Positions 17,808 through 26,500 of a DNA stretch of 64,000 bases are shown one piece after another. Both the position numbers and the translations under genes were made by a program. Position 1 is the first letter of the stretch. Every line of letters starts with the position of its first letter. The notes below the pieces were generated by a model. It was not told the DNA's origin. It did no database searches and was given only the letters and a program-made list of their open reading frames with translations. The stretch comes from Fibrobacterota bacterium (GTDB lineage: Bacteria > Fibrobacterota > Chitinivibrionia > Chitinivibrionales > Chitinispirillaceae). Where the stretch lies: positions 1-64,000 of the forward strand of contig JAEZKP010000101.1 in the NCBI GenBank assembly GCA_023436145.1. The letters run 5' to 3'.

Positions 17808-19070
17808 TCAGGGGATAAAAAGATTTTTAGATGGCTGTCCTAATACCACAATCCCGCTTTCACTCACAAAAAAACGCTTCCTGTCCTCTTCGGGATCAAA
17901 ACCAATCCTCTCTCCAGGTCCCACTCTTATTCCCCGATCGATAATCGCCCTTCGAATCTGTGCCTTCTCACTTATCTCCACATCAGGAAATAAAATGGAA
18001 TCCTCGACCACCGCAAAGCTGTGTACACGAACTCCTCTGGACAAAACAGATCGGATCACCCTGCCTCCACTTATTATGCAGCCCCCCGATACTATAGAAT
18101 CCAGTGCTTCACCTATACGCTTTTCATTTCCCTCTCCGGAAAAAACAAATTTAGCAGGAGGAGATTGAGCAGGTGCAGTTCTTACCGGCCAATGGTCGTT
18201 ATACAGGTTGATCTCGGGAAATACATCCCTGAGCGCCATGTTTGCTTCGTAATAGGCTTCCAGTGTACCAACATCCTCCCAATACATACTTTGTTCAGGA
18301 GTTTCACCTGGAATACGATTATTGGAAAAATCATAGACATAGATCGGATAATCATTATAAATCTTGGGAATGACATCTTTTCCGAAGTCGTGAGAGGAAG
18401 CCGCTACGCTGGCGTCATCGAAAAGTTCTCTGACCAGAAATTTGCGGTTGAAAATGTAATTACCCATGGATACCAGAGCTTTCGAAGGATCTCCAGGTAT
18501 TGGTTTGGGATTTTTAGGCTTCTCTTCAAATCCAATCATTCTTCCACTTGGGTCAACCTCGATAATTCCAAATGAGCTGGCTTCAGCTACAGGACGGGGA
18601 ATTGCTGCAACTGTGGCCACTGCACCAGTCTGACGATGATAGTCCAGCATCTGTGAAATATCCATCTTATAAATATGATCAGCTCCAAACACTGCCACAT
18701 AATCAGGATTCTCATCTTCTATAAGGTTTATGTTCTGAAATATTGCATCTGCAGTCCCCTGGTACCATTTTTTCCCGGTTCTCATTTGTGCAGGTACCGG
18801 ATCGATATATTGTCCTAGCATCCGGTTGAGATTCCATCCGGCCGTAAGATGTTTTATTAGAGAATCCGATTTAAACTGGGTTAACACTTTTATCTTAAAA
18901 ATTCCGGAATTAATGAAATTATTGAGTACAAAATCGATGATCCTATATTTACCTCCGAAATAAACCGATGGCTTTGCCCTTTCCTGTGTCAATGGATGAA
19001 GCCGGGAGCCTTCCCCTCCGGCCATAACCATCGCCAATACATTGGGATATCCTACTTGTGTGCGGTACAT
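17808..19070 (-). CDS. glgC: Glucose-1-phosphate adenylyltransferase
   Basis: Makes ADP-glucose from ATP and glucose 1-phosphate for glycogen synthesis. The protein is 420 residues, as usual. The N-terminal nucleotidyltransferase motif is MAGGEGSRLHPLTQERAKPSV, followed by the GKYRIIDFVLNNFINSGI block. The ATP and sugar sites are visible as WYQGTADAIFQN, FGADHIYKMD and FEEKP. The C-terminal left-handed beta-helix carries the allosteric region (VLSRGVRVHSFA, IDRGIRVG). The ATG gives the standard N-terminus and is preceded by AGAAAG. No glgA, glgB or glgP is adjacent. Between its stop and the sigma factor start lie 155 AT-rich bases without a gene. Confidence 0.95.
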   Translation of the reverse strand: MYRTQVGYPNVLAMVMAGGEGSRLHPLTQERAKPSVYFGGKYRIIDFVLNNFINSGIFKIKVLTQFKSDSLIKHLTAGWNLNRMLGQYIDPVPAQMRTGKKWYQGTADAIFQNINLIEDENPDYVAVFGADHIYKMDISQMLDYHRQTGAVATVAAIPRPVAEASSFGIIEVDPSGRMIGFEEKPKNPKPIPGDPSKALVSMGNYIFNRKFLVRELFDDASVAASSHDFGKDVIPKIYNDYPIYVYDFSNNRIPGETPEQSMYWEDVGTLEAYYEANMALRDVFPEINLYNDHWPVRTAPAQSPPAKFVFSGEGNEKRIGEALDSIVSGGCIISGGRVIRSVLSRGVRVHSFAVVEDSILFPDVEISEKAQIRRAIIDRGIRVGPGERIGFDPEEDRKRFFVSESGIVVLGQPSKNLFIP

Positions 19071-19305
19071 TGTTTCTTTCTTCTGCCTTTGTGTCTGTTT
19101 TATCTGTGAAAAATTGTTATTGATTAAACCTGATCGTTTAACATGATTGTTCTCAAAATCCTGAACTTAAGTTATCCGGATCAAATTATAAACCTGACCA
19201 AGTCTAAATTTGACAAGAAAAGATGCCGGGAACAATATTGTAATATTCAGTCACCATATTTCCTATACTTTTTTCTCTTTTTTTCAATATAGAAGCAATT
19301 CAAAA

Positions 19306-20766
19306 ATGATAAAAACGGTTTTGCTGATTGTAATGTCTTTAGCACTTTGTGTTTGTGCTTTGGATTCGGGCAACACCTCTGAGAATATCAATCACACCAT
19401 CGTGGTCATTCCTGTTTCAGGTACAGTTGATCCTGCAATGGCAGCCTTTATTACCCGGGCTCTGCATAGCAGTAAAGAGTATCCCAAAAGACTGATAATC
19501 CTGGAAATCGACACCTATGGTGGTCAGGTAGATGCTGCATTCCAGATAGTAGATACACTTCTGAACTCTTCAGACACTATTTATTCTTATGTCAAGACCA
19601 AAGCCATTTCTGCCGGTGCATTGATAGCTCTGGCCGGTAAAAAACTGATTATGAAACATGGTACTACCATTGGAGATGTTGCACCTTTGACTTACTCCAG
19701 TGAAGGTCCTGAAATGCTAGGTGAAAAGTTTCAATCACCGATTAGAGCTAAATTCCGTACACTGGCTAAAAGAAACGGTTATCCGGAAGTACTCGCTGAA
19801 GCGATGGTTACTAAGGAGCTTGCTGTCTACGAAGTCAAATTCAGTGACACAACCCTTTATCTGGATTCCATTGGTCTCGCAGAACTCACACCTGCACAGA
19901 AAAAGAGAATAATTTCCACTAAAAATGTGGTCAGCAGCACTGAGCTGCTCACCATGGACGATGTTGAAGCCCAAAAACTCGGATTCTCCACTATGAGTGT
20001 TTCCGGTTTTGATGAAATGATTTCCAAATTAGGTTATCAGGGTGCCCCGATTGTGAGAATTGAAACTACCTGGTCGGAAAAAATGGCAAGTTTTATAGGC
20101 ACTATCGCTCCGATTCTGATGATGATAGGCTTTGCTGCCCTCTATATCGAGTTAAGAACTCCTGGTTTTGGTGCTCCGGGGATCATAGGACTTATCTGTC
20201 TTGCAGCGGTCTTTTTTGGACAATACATGGTCGGTCTGGCAGATTATACTGAATTGCTGCTACTGGCAATCGGTGCTGTTTTACTTGCAATAGAACTCTT
20301 TGTGACTCCTGGGTTTGGCCTTATGGGTATAGCGGGCATCCTGTTTATGATAGCCGGAATGGTGCTATCATTTCAGGATTTTGTCATCCCCAAACCAGAA
20401 TTCCCATGGCAGATAAAGATCCTGATAAATAATCTGCTTAAAGTTATTGTAAGTTTTCTGGGCTCCATGGTATTAATAGTCCTTTTCTTCAGATATCTGC
20501 TTCCTCGCATCGGTAAAGTGGTTGAGGGTCCTTACCTCCAGGCAACACTGATGGATGCCAGGGTTGATTCTGATACTGATAGTAAAGCACTTATAGGGCT
20601 GGCAGGGGTTGTTTGTTCCCCATTACATCCTGCAGGAAAAGCCATATTTAATGGAGAGGTCCTGGATGTGGTCGCTGAGGGTGAATTTATAGAAAAAGAC
20701 TCTGAAGTTATCATAAGAGAGATAAATGGTAACCGTATTGTAGTAGTCAGAAGAGATAACACATGA
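19306..20766 (+). CDS. NfeD1-type membrane-bound ClpP-class serine protease
   Basis: A 486-residue membrane protease. A signal peptide covers residues 1-19. The ClpP-like domain (about 30-230) has LEIDTYGGQVDAAFQIVDTL and the nucleophile S102 in KAISAGALIAL; the catalytic lysine should lie ~45 residues later. Four to five membrane helices follow (about 260-400), then a small NfeD beta-barrel (about 415-486). Known relatives cleave stomatin C-termini and are encoded beside stomatin/flotillin genes, exactly the context here. An upstream in-frame ATG at 19210 would add 32 residues without a signal-like start; the ATG at 19306 gives a proper signal peptide. The stop overlaps the next start by four bases (ATGA), so the operon is translationally coupled. 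Confidence 0.9.
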   Translation: MIKTVLLIVMSLALCVCALDSGNTSENINHTIVVIPVSGTVDPAMAAFITRALHSSKEYPKRLIILEIDTYGGQVDAAFQIVDTLLNSSDTIYSYVKTKAISAGALIALAGKKLIMKHGTTIGDVAPLTYSSEGPEMLGEKFQSPIRAKFRTLAKRNGYPEVLAEAMVTKELAVYEVKFSDTTLYLDSIGLAELTPAQKKRIISTKNVVSSTELLTMDDVEAQKLGFSTMSVSGFDEMISKLGYQGAPIVRIETTWSEKMASFIGTIAPILMMIGFAALYIELRTPGFGAPGIIGLICLAAVFFGQYMVGLADYTELLLLAIGAVLLAIELFVTPGFGLMGIAGILFMIAGMVLSFQDFVIPKPEFPWQIKILINNLLKVIVSFLGSMVLIVLFFRYLLPRIGKVVEGPYLQATLMDARVDSDTDSKALIGLAGVVCSPLHPAGKAIFNGEVLDVVAEGEFIEKDSEVIIREINGNRIVVVRRDNT

Positions 20767-21260
20767 TTAAAGAATTTCTATGGCCTGTTGTATTGCAAAT
20801 ACTGGGAATAATAGTGATTATTGCAGAAATTATTCTCCCCTCGGCAGGGTTACTGACTATAGCAGCCCTGGGATTGTTTGGATACTCCCTTTTTCTGGTT
20901 TTCACCACCATTTCAGTTTCTGCTGGATTCATTTTTCTTATTGCTGATATGATTTTGGTTCCGGTCTTTATCTGGATCGGAATAAAAGCCCTGGCTGCAT
21001 CCCCTGCAACTCTTAAAGCTGCCCTGAAAAGTGAGGAAGGGGCATCAGTACTTCTGCCTGGTTATCAGGAACTTCTGGGTGTAGAGGGAAAGGTTGTCAC
21101 CGACCTGCGTCCTTCTGGTACAGCAATTCTAAATGGAAAGCGATATGATGTAGTAAGTAACGGAGAGTATATTAAAAAGGATACTCCTATCATTGTAGCG
21201 GCCATAAATGGTAACCGGATCGTAGTAAAAATGAATAATTCATCTACCGAAAGGAAATAA
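20763..21260 (+). CDS. NfeD family membrane protein
   Basis: A 165-residue protein with three N-terminal membrane helices (starting FLWPVVLQILGIIVIIAEIILPSAG) and a C-terminal soluble OB-like NfeD barrel (GVEGKVVTDLRPSGTAILNGKRYDVVSNGEYI). It has no protease domain. It lies between the NfeD1 protease and floA, a known arrangement in which the NfeD barrel contacts the flotillin-like scaffold. It overlaps the protease gene by four bases and ends two bases before floA. Its barrel sequence resembles that at the end of the protease, suggesting an old duplication. Confidence 0.9.
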   Translation: MIKEFLWPVVLQILGIIVIIAEIILPSAGLLTIAALGLFGYSLFLVFTTISVSAGFIFLIADMILVPVFIWIGIKALAASPATLKAALKSEEGASVLLPGYQELLGVEGKVVTDLRPSGTAILNGKRYDVVSNGEYIKKDTPIIVAAINGNRIVVKMNNSSTERK

Positions 21261-21262
21261 AC

Positions 21263-22255
21263 ATGTCTCCTCAATTTGCGCTGGTTTTAGTTCTGGGAAT
21301 AGCTGCTCTGATACTTTTTCTTTTTGTGGCATCTGCCATAAGTTTATGGATGCAGGCACTGTTTTCGGGCACACGGGTAGGATTGCTTAACATTGTTTTT
21401 ATGCGTTTCAGAAAGGTTCCTCCAAAACTGATTGTGGAATCCAAAATCACTGCCGTTAAAGCAGGACTGGACATTACTACCGATGCACTGGAATCGCATT
21501 ACCTTGCCGGAGGAAATGTATTAAGAGTTATTCAGGCACTTATCGCCGCAGATAAAGCTAATATACCACTTACTTTTAAACGCGCTGCAGCTATAGACCT
21601 GGCAGGTAGAAATGTACTGGAAGCTGTACAGATGAGTGTTAATCCAAAAGTTATCGAAACCCCCAGAGTCGCTGCTGTGGCAAAGGACGGTATTCAACTG
21701 ACGGCTATAACCAGAGTTACTGTAAGAGCTAATATCGATCGTCTGGTGGGTGGTGCAGGTGAAGAAACGGTTCTTGCCCGTGTTGGTGAAGGTATAGTGA
21801 CTACTATCGGATCTGCAAACAGCCACAAGCAGGTATTGGAAAATCCCGATTCCATTTCTAAGCGGGTTCTGGAGAAGGGACTTGATGCAGGAACAGCTTT
21901 TGAAATACTCTCCATCGATATTGCGGATGTGGATGTAGGAAAAAACATTGGTGCTGAGCTGGAAACCGACCGGGCAGAAGCAGATAAAAAGATTGCTCAG
22001 GCAAAAGCAGAAGAGAGACGGGCCATGGCTATTGCTGCAGAGCAGGAAATGAGAGCAAAAGTCCAGGAAATGAGAGCAAAAGTAGTTCAATCAGAAGCCG
22101 AAGTACCACTGGCGATGGCAGAAGCTTTCAGAAAAGGTCAATTAGGAATTATGGATTACTATAAAATGAAAAACATCAATGCCGATACTCAAATGAGAGA
22201 ATCTATCGGACAGCCATCAAAAGAAAAAGATAAAAATTCGGAAAGTAACAGTTAA
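21263..22255 (+). CDS. floA: Flotillin-like membrane scaffold protein FloA
   Basis: A 330-residue flotillin-like protein. One N-terminal hydrophobic hairpin (about 5-35) anchors it to the inner membrane. The SPFH/PHB domain includes GLDITTDALESHYLAGGNV, LTFKRAAAIDLAGRNVLEAV, VAAVAKDGIQL and GLDAGTAFEILSIDIADVDVG. A helical Glu/Ala/Lys-rich coiled coil (about 225-290) follows, with a polar tail. FloA assembles into membrane microdomains that organise signalling and secretion proteins. The gene starts two bases after the NfeD stop. Within the coiled coil, a 21-base tandem duplication adds seven residues (QEMRAKV twice). The gene name is supported by length, domain order and neighbours. Confidence 0.95.
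   Translation: MSPQFALVLVLGIAALILFLFVASAISLWMQALFSGTRVGLLNIVFMRFRKVPPKLIVESKITAVKAGLDITTDALESHYLAGGNVLRVIQALIAADKANIPLTFKRAAAIDLAGRNVLEAVQMSVNPKVIETPRVAAVAKDGIQLTAITRVTVRANIDRLVGGAGEETVLARVGEGIVTTIGSANSHKQVLENPDSISKRVLEKGLDAGTAFEILSIDIADVDVGKNIGAELETDRAEADKKIAQAKAEERRAMAIAAEQEMRAKVQEMRAKVVQSEAEVPLAMAEAFRKGQLGIMDYYKMKNINADTQMRESIGQPSKEKDKNSESNS
22043..22084 (+). repeat. Tandem 21-bp duplication inside floA
   Basis: Two adjacent 21-base units (22043-22063 and 22064-22084) differ only at the last base. They encode QEMRAKV twice in the coiled coil, so the frame is kept and the heptad length is preserved. Confidence 0.85.
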
Positions 22256-22287
22256 TCATTGCTTCTTCTGATGAAAGTAATTTGAAT

Positions 22288-22767
22288 ATGGAAGATTTAT
22301 TAGAGATCCTGATACCCATAATATTTTTTATAATCTGGACATTTTCTTCTCTTTCCGCCAATAAAAAGAAGCAACAGCGGCGGCCGGCACCTTCTGATGC
22401 CGGCCCTCAACCCGAACCTCAATATCCCCCACCAGGTTATCCCTCCTCTGGCTCTAATCCGATGGAGGATTTGAAGAGAACTCTGGAAGATATTTTCACC
22501 GAAATGGGTGCAGAAAGAACTGAACCTGTTGAACAGCTACCAGTCGAAAAGAAAACACCTGAAGTGGTGCAGAAAACAGAGCCCCCTTCAATTCATAGAA
22601 CCCAGACCTACAAAGAAAGAACTCAACAGGATCAGAAGGAACTGGAAACATTCTATGATAACTATGCTCCACAAGAAAATGTCACACTCAGAGTTTCCAC
22701 CGAAGAACTTCGAAAAACTATTGTCTTAATGGAAATACTATCTCCTCCTGTCTCCTTAAGAGATTAA
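22288..22767 (+). CDS. Small membrane-anchored protein, C-terminal EIL-PP motif
   Basis: A 159-residue protein with one N-terminal membrane helix (LIPIIFFIIWTFSSL), a proline-rich linker (about 28-60), a charged middle region and a short conserved-looking helical tail, LRKTIVLMEILSPPVSLRD. Similar tails end many small uncharacterised membrane proteins; the function is unknown. The ATG at 22288, preceded by GAAAG, is preferred over a TTG two codons earlier. It is 32 bases after floA on the same strand and is probably the last gene of the NfeD/floA operon. A role with the flotillin scaffold is a guess from position. Confidence 0.75.
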   Translation: MEDLLEILIPIIFFIIWTFSSLSANKKKQQRRPAPSDAGPQPEPQYPPPGYPSSGSNPMEDLKRTLEDIFTEMGAERTEPVEQLPVEKKTPEVVQKTEPPSIHRTQTYKERTQQDQKELETFYDNYAPQENVTLRVSTEELRKTIVLMEILSPPVSLRD

Positions 22768-23029
22768 ATAAAGAGTCATAACCTCTGCAGAAGATAGCGG
22801 CACAAGCTTTGTAGCATTTCAGGTTTAAGGTTTCAGATTATTAATTTTAGGAACAGAAATTTCAAAGCAAACATTGGGACTACAAATAAATTGAATCAAC
22901 AGCGTTTAGTTTTTTGATTTCAGTTTAGGATTAAATATCTGGGATTTTTATACACAATTTCTTTTTTATTTGCTCTAAATTATTTTAAGCTGTTTTCTAA
23001 CCCGAATAGTTTCTGTAGAGAGGATTTCT

Positions 23030-24160
23030 ATGATTAGAGTTGGGTTTATTGGCTGGCGTGGAATGGTCGGTTCTGTTCTGATGGAAAGAATGCAGGCAGA
23101 GGGCGATTTCAAGGGGTTTGAACCAGTTTTCTTTTCAACATCACAGGTCGGAGGCAAAGGACCTTCACTGGGCTTTGATGTTCCTTCACTTAAGGATGCC
23201 ACTAATCTTCAGGAACTGTCATCACTGGATATTATCGTAAGCTGCCAGGGTGGTGATTACACCACCGAAATTTACGACAAATTACGAAACCACGGTTATA
23301 AGGGTTACTGGATCGACGCTGCATCAACTTTGCGAATGCGAGAATCCAGCATTATTGTCTTAGACCCGGTCAATCACGATGTTATAGAGCGAGGACTGCA
23401 TGCAGGAACCAAGGACTATATCGGTGGCAACTGTACTGTAAGTCTTATGCTTATGGGCCTTGCAGGATTATTCAGAAGAAATCTGGTGGAATGGGTCTCA
23501 TCGATGACCTATCAGGCCGCTTCAGGCGCTGGTGCCAAAAACATGATCGAACTGATCTCGCAAATGAACCATTTATCCAAATCTGCCGAAAAAACTCTAA
23601 ACTCACCCTCTTTAACAGCCCTGGATCTGGACAAACAGGTTACCTCTGAACTCAGAGGTTCTCAGATACCTACCACACATTTTGGTGCACCGCTGGCTGC
23701 CAGTCTGATTCCCTGGATTGATAAAGCCATGGAAAACGGACAGACTAAAGAGGAATGGAAAGGCTTTGCGGAAACCAATAAAATTCTGGGTGCCAGGCAG
23801 CCTATACCCGTGGATGGTTTGTGTGTTCGGGTGGGATCAATGCGCTGTCACAGCCAGGGGTTAACCATAAAACTTACCAAAGATTTACCTATCGATGAAA
23901 TTACCGCCATGATCGCTTCAGACCATGAATGGGTAAAGGTCATTCCTAATACAAAAGAAGCTACTCTTAAGGAATTGACTCCAGCTGCAGTTTCCGGTAC
24001 GTTATCTGTTCCAGTAGGAAGATTACACAAAATGTATCTTGGTCCTCAGTATCTGGCTGCTTTTACTGTTGGAGATCAATTACTCTGGGGTGCGGCTGAA
24101 CCAATTCGAAGGATTTTGCGTATCGTTCTAGAATTTCTAGGTAATTCAAATTCAAAATAA
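23030..24160 (+). CDS. asd: Aspartate-semialdehyde dehydrogenase
   Basis: Reduces aspartyl phosphate to aspartate semialdehyde with NADPH, the branch point to lysine/diaminopimelate, threonine and methionine. The 376-residue length and sequence fit the gamma-proteobacterial-type Asd. Visible are the NADP loop GFIGWRGMVGSVLM (5-18), the catalytic cysteine C135 in GGNCTVSLML, QAASGAGAKNM and a late RVGSMRCHSQ segment with catalytic His. The ATG follows a GAGAGGA ribosome site. No lysine or threonine gene is adjacent. The 262 bases upstream hold no gene. After the stop there is a CGGCC/GGCCG inverted repeat without a T-run. Confidence 0.95.
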   Translation: MIRVGFIGWRGMVGSVLMERMQAEGDFKGFEPVFFSTSQVGGKGPSLGFDVPSLKDATNLQELSSLDIIVSCQGGDYTTEIYDKLRNHGYKGYWIDAASTLRMRESSIIVLDPVNHDVIERGLHAGTKDYIGGNCTVSLMLMGLAGLFRRNLVEWVSSMTYQAASGAGAKNMIELISQMNHLSKSAEKTLNSPSLTALDLDKQVTSELRGSQIPTTHFGAPLAASLIPWIDKAMENGQTKEEWKGFAETNKILGARQPIPVDGLCVRVGSMRCHSQGLTIKLTKDLPIDEITAMIASDHEWVKVIPNTKEATLKELTPAAVSGTLSVPVGRLHKMYLGPQYLAAFTVGDQLLWGAAEPIRRILRIVLEFLGNSNSK

Positions 24161-24251
24161 CAATTATCGGCCTCATCTGCCTTTGGCATTGCTCAGAACG
24201 AGCGGGGCCGAGCTCAACCCTGAGAACAATAGATTTTTGCTGCCTGGAAAT

Positions 24252-24971
24252 TTATTGCTTCTTGCGTAAGATTCCGAAGAGATACCCTACGTAACGATAC
24301 CCTTCGTAACGGTAAAAGGTATCGATTTCCCGGTGGAAAGCCAGCTTTATCCGTTTATCGGCAAAAAAGCCCTCTTCGTCTTCGAGACGTCTGGCTATAT
24401 GGGCATAGTAGTTATCCCAGCCGCTTGGAGGAACCAGAGATAGAAAATGAGTTTCCATGCCAGCATCAGAAATCAGTTTTCTGTAAGAGTGTTCTGTTTC
24501 GTATTGATAAATATCGTGTTCATAGATTTTTTTTATCTCATCGGGCACACTGTCAGATAAAAATATAAGATCTGAAAAGGCAACCCATCCGCGGGAGCAT
24601 AGCCATGATGAAGCCATTTGTAGCCCCTTAGACCTTGATATATAAGAAAGAACCCCACCCTCTGCCAACACCAGTTCATAAGGGTTTTCGCTGAAATCTG
24701 CCTTCAAAAGGTCTATAACCTGGAATTCTATAAGATGGCTCACATTGCGTTCTATGGCTAATTTTTTGGCAAACTGGATATTATCTTCACTGTAATCGCA
24801 GGCAGTTATTTTGCAGCGAAATTCTGAGGCCAGATTACAACACCCTTCCCCATAACCACATCCCATATCCAAGATTCTGCTGGAAGGATTTATGCCGGCA
24901 AATCTGGCAGCAGCAAAGGAAAACTCTTTGCCGGCTGGAGATGTGTAATAGGAGAGTTGTTCTCTGATCAT
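24252..24971 (-). CDS. Class I SAM-dependent methyltransferase
   Basis: A 239-residue methyltransferase with motif I ILDMGCGYGEGCCNL (about 33-47), motif II ITACDYSEDNIQFAKK and a post-II segment YELVLAEGGVLSYI. The C-terminal ~70 residues are aromatic-rich (IDTFYRYEGYRYVGYLFGI). It looks like the UbiE/sterol-methyltransferase superfamily; the substrate cannot be named. It lies 18 bases after the MraY-like gene on the same strand and is probably cotranscribed. A methylation step on a lipid-linked or cell-surface compound is possible, but this rests only on position. Confidence 0.85.
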   Translation of the reverse strand: MIREQLSYYTSPAGKEFSFAAARFAGINPSSRILDMGCGYGEGCCNLASEFRCKITACDYSEDNIQFAKKLAIERNVSHLIEFQVIDLLKADFSENPYELVLAEGGVLSYISRSKGLQMASSWLCSRGWVAFSDLIFLSDSVPDEIKKIYEHDIYQYETEHSYRKLISDAGMETHFLSLVPPSGWDNYYAHIARRLEDEEGFFADKRIKLAFHREIDTFYRYEGYRYVGYLFGILRKKQ

Positions 24972-24989
24972 AATTTTTCTGTATTATTG

Positions 24990-26126
24990 TTACCTGACTT
25001 TAAGAAATAATACAAGTCCCAAAACCAGCATTACAACAGAAAGGATATGGAATCTCCACATGATTTTGGATTTTATATGAAATTCACCACAATATTTACC
25101 GCTGTTTCGCATCATTATCTGGAAATGGTGGTGAATTGGAGCCATTAGAAAAACCCTTTTACGGGTCATTTTAAAATAACCAATTTGAATTATCACCGAA
25201 ATGAATTCCAGTAAGAATATAAAACAAACAATCGGAATAAAAAATCCTGCTTTAGTGAATACAAATAGTATACCAATGAGTCCACCTAACCCTACTGAAC
25301 CGGAATCTCCCATAATAATAGTGGATGGTGGTGAGTTAAACCAAAGGTAAGCCAACAGTGTTCCAATTACTGCTCCTATAAGTGGAAGCAACTCCTGCAA
25401 ACCCGCTATGTGTGGAATCAGCAGATAGTTGCTCCAGGTGCTATTGCTTGAAATAAATGAGATCACACCAACAAAGAGAAGACTGGTGATCGATGGCACA
25501 GCTGCAAGTGTGTCAAACCCGTCGGTAAAATTAACCCCGTTAGCCAGAACTGCAATGGTCAAAGTCATAAATGGGATAAAAAGCCAGAAAGGCAGGTAAG
25601 GGAACTTTTTTGCAATACTGAAGAAAGGGATATTGATAGTTCCATTAAGATTTGGAATGTAGTAATAGGCAGCAGCTGCAACTGCCAGCGATATCAGAAT
25701 ATACAATGAGAGTCGCAATCCCGCAGATATGCCATCAGCTTTATACTGATAGTCCTGTTTTGAAATCTCACCCCTGGCGATACGTCTTTTATTTAACACT
25801 TTCGCGATATCATCAACTGCACCGATTATTCCAAAGAACACATAAATAATGAGAGCTGAGATGACATAGGAATTAAATCTAACCGTGATCACAGTTGTGA
25901 TAGCTACAATGATAAGAAACAATATCCCTGCAGGCATTACCGGTTCAGAATTGTTTTCTCTGGATTCAAATTCCGAACTCATCCGGAAACGACGTAAAAA
26001 TTTAATATACAAAGGAAAAAAGGCCAGTGCCAAAATGAAAGCAATGACTGTGGCCATACTGGTACTGAATAATCTGCTGTTAAGCAGAAAAATTTGCGTT
26101 TTCTGAAAAAGAAGTTCTAAAAGCAT
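24990..26126 (-). CDS. MraY-like phospho-sugar transferase (undecaprenyl-phosphate GlcNAc/MurNAc-pentapeptide type)
   Basis: A 378-residue, about ten-helix inner-membrane protein of the MraY/WecA superfamily. The catalytic blocks are NGVNFTDGFDTLAAVPS and GDSGSVGLGG. The APIHHHFQ motif is specific for MraY and not WecA, so lipid I synthesis for peptidoglycan is the best call. It is slightly longer than E. coli MraY (360). It is outside any mur/fts cluster, which is unusual for mraY. The next gene is a methyltransferase. An 89-base upstream gap or a small overlapping reading frame precedes it. It may be the only mraY or a paralogue; the window cannot tell. Confidence 0.85.
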   Translation of the reverse strand: MLLELLFQKTQIFLLNSRLFSTSMATVIAFILALAFFPLYIKFLRRFRMSSEFESRENNSEPVMPAGILFLIIVAITTVITVRFNSYVISALIIYVFFGIIGAVDDIAKVLNKRRIARGEISKQDYQYKADGISAGLRLSLYILISLAVAAAAYYYIPNLNGTINIPFFSIAKKFPYLPFWLFIPFMTLTIAVLANGVNFTDGFDTLAAVPSITSLLFVGVISFISSNSTWSNYLLIPHIAGLQELLPLIGAVIGTLLAYLWFNSPPSTIIMGDSGSVGLGGLIGILFVFTKAGFFIPIVCFIFLLEFISVIIQIGYFKMTRKRVFLMAPIHHHFQIMMRNSGKYCGEFHIKSKIMWRFHILSVVMLVLGLVLFLKVR

Positions 26127-26344
26127 TTAAATTGAACCGATTCTGGAGTTGAGATTTGTTTTTCAGTGCTTTCCAGGAAATTCCCTTTTAAACGGTCCGG
26201 CATCTGCAAGGACAATCCTTTGTCAAAACACCATCGCATTATTCCCGTTGAAATCATCAACTCCTTGAGTCGGGTTGCTTCGACTTTCATTGCGGGAGAC
26301 TTTGCGTCATTTATAATCAAGGATAGTTTTCCGGAGATATACAT
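26117..26344 (-). CDS. Hypothetical 75-residue protein upstream of the MraY-like gene (doubtful)
   Basis: A short reading frame that overlaps the MraY-like start by 10 bases on the same strand. The peptide is soluble and mildly basic, with a protein-like composition (KVEATRLKELMISTGIMRWCFDKGL). No family was recognised and no good ribosome site precedes the ATG. It may be a leader gene or a chance frame. Confidence 0.35.
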   Translation of the reverse strand: MYISGKLSLIINDAKSPAMKVEATRLKELMISTGIMRWCFDKGLSLQMPDRLKGNFLESTEKQISTPESVQFKCF

Positions 26345-26500
26345 TAATTACTAATTCGTGAATTCGAATTTCTGGTAAAAATATCTTCTGAGTACACTCA
26401 AAAAAAAGTTGTTCATGAAGAAATTATGCAAATATCTGAAACAAATTTCACTAGAAAAAATTATTTTCTCCTCTCACATTATCGCTGGAGGTAAAAATAA

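Noticed and set aside
18021..18575. Antisense 184-residue frame over glgC
   Set aside because: No family features; glgC on the other strand is complete.
21521..22090. Antisense 189-residue frame over floA
   Set aside because: Cys/Ser/Phe-rich low-quality translation opposite a clear floA gene.
26166..26354. 62-residue plus-strand frame opposite the small hypothetical gene
   Set aside because: No ribosome site or recognisable features; one of the two strands at most can be real.
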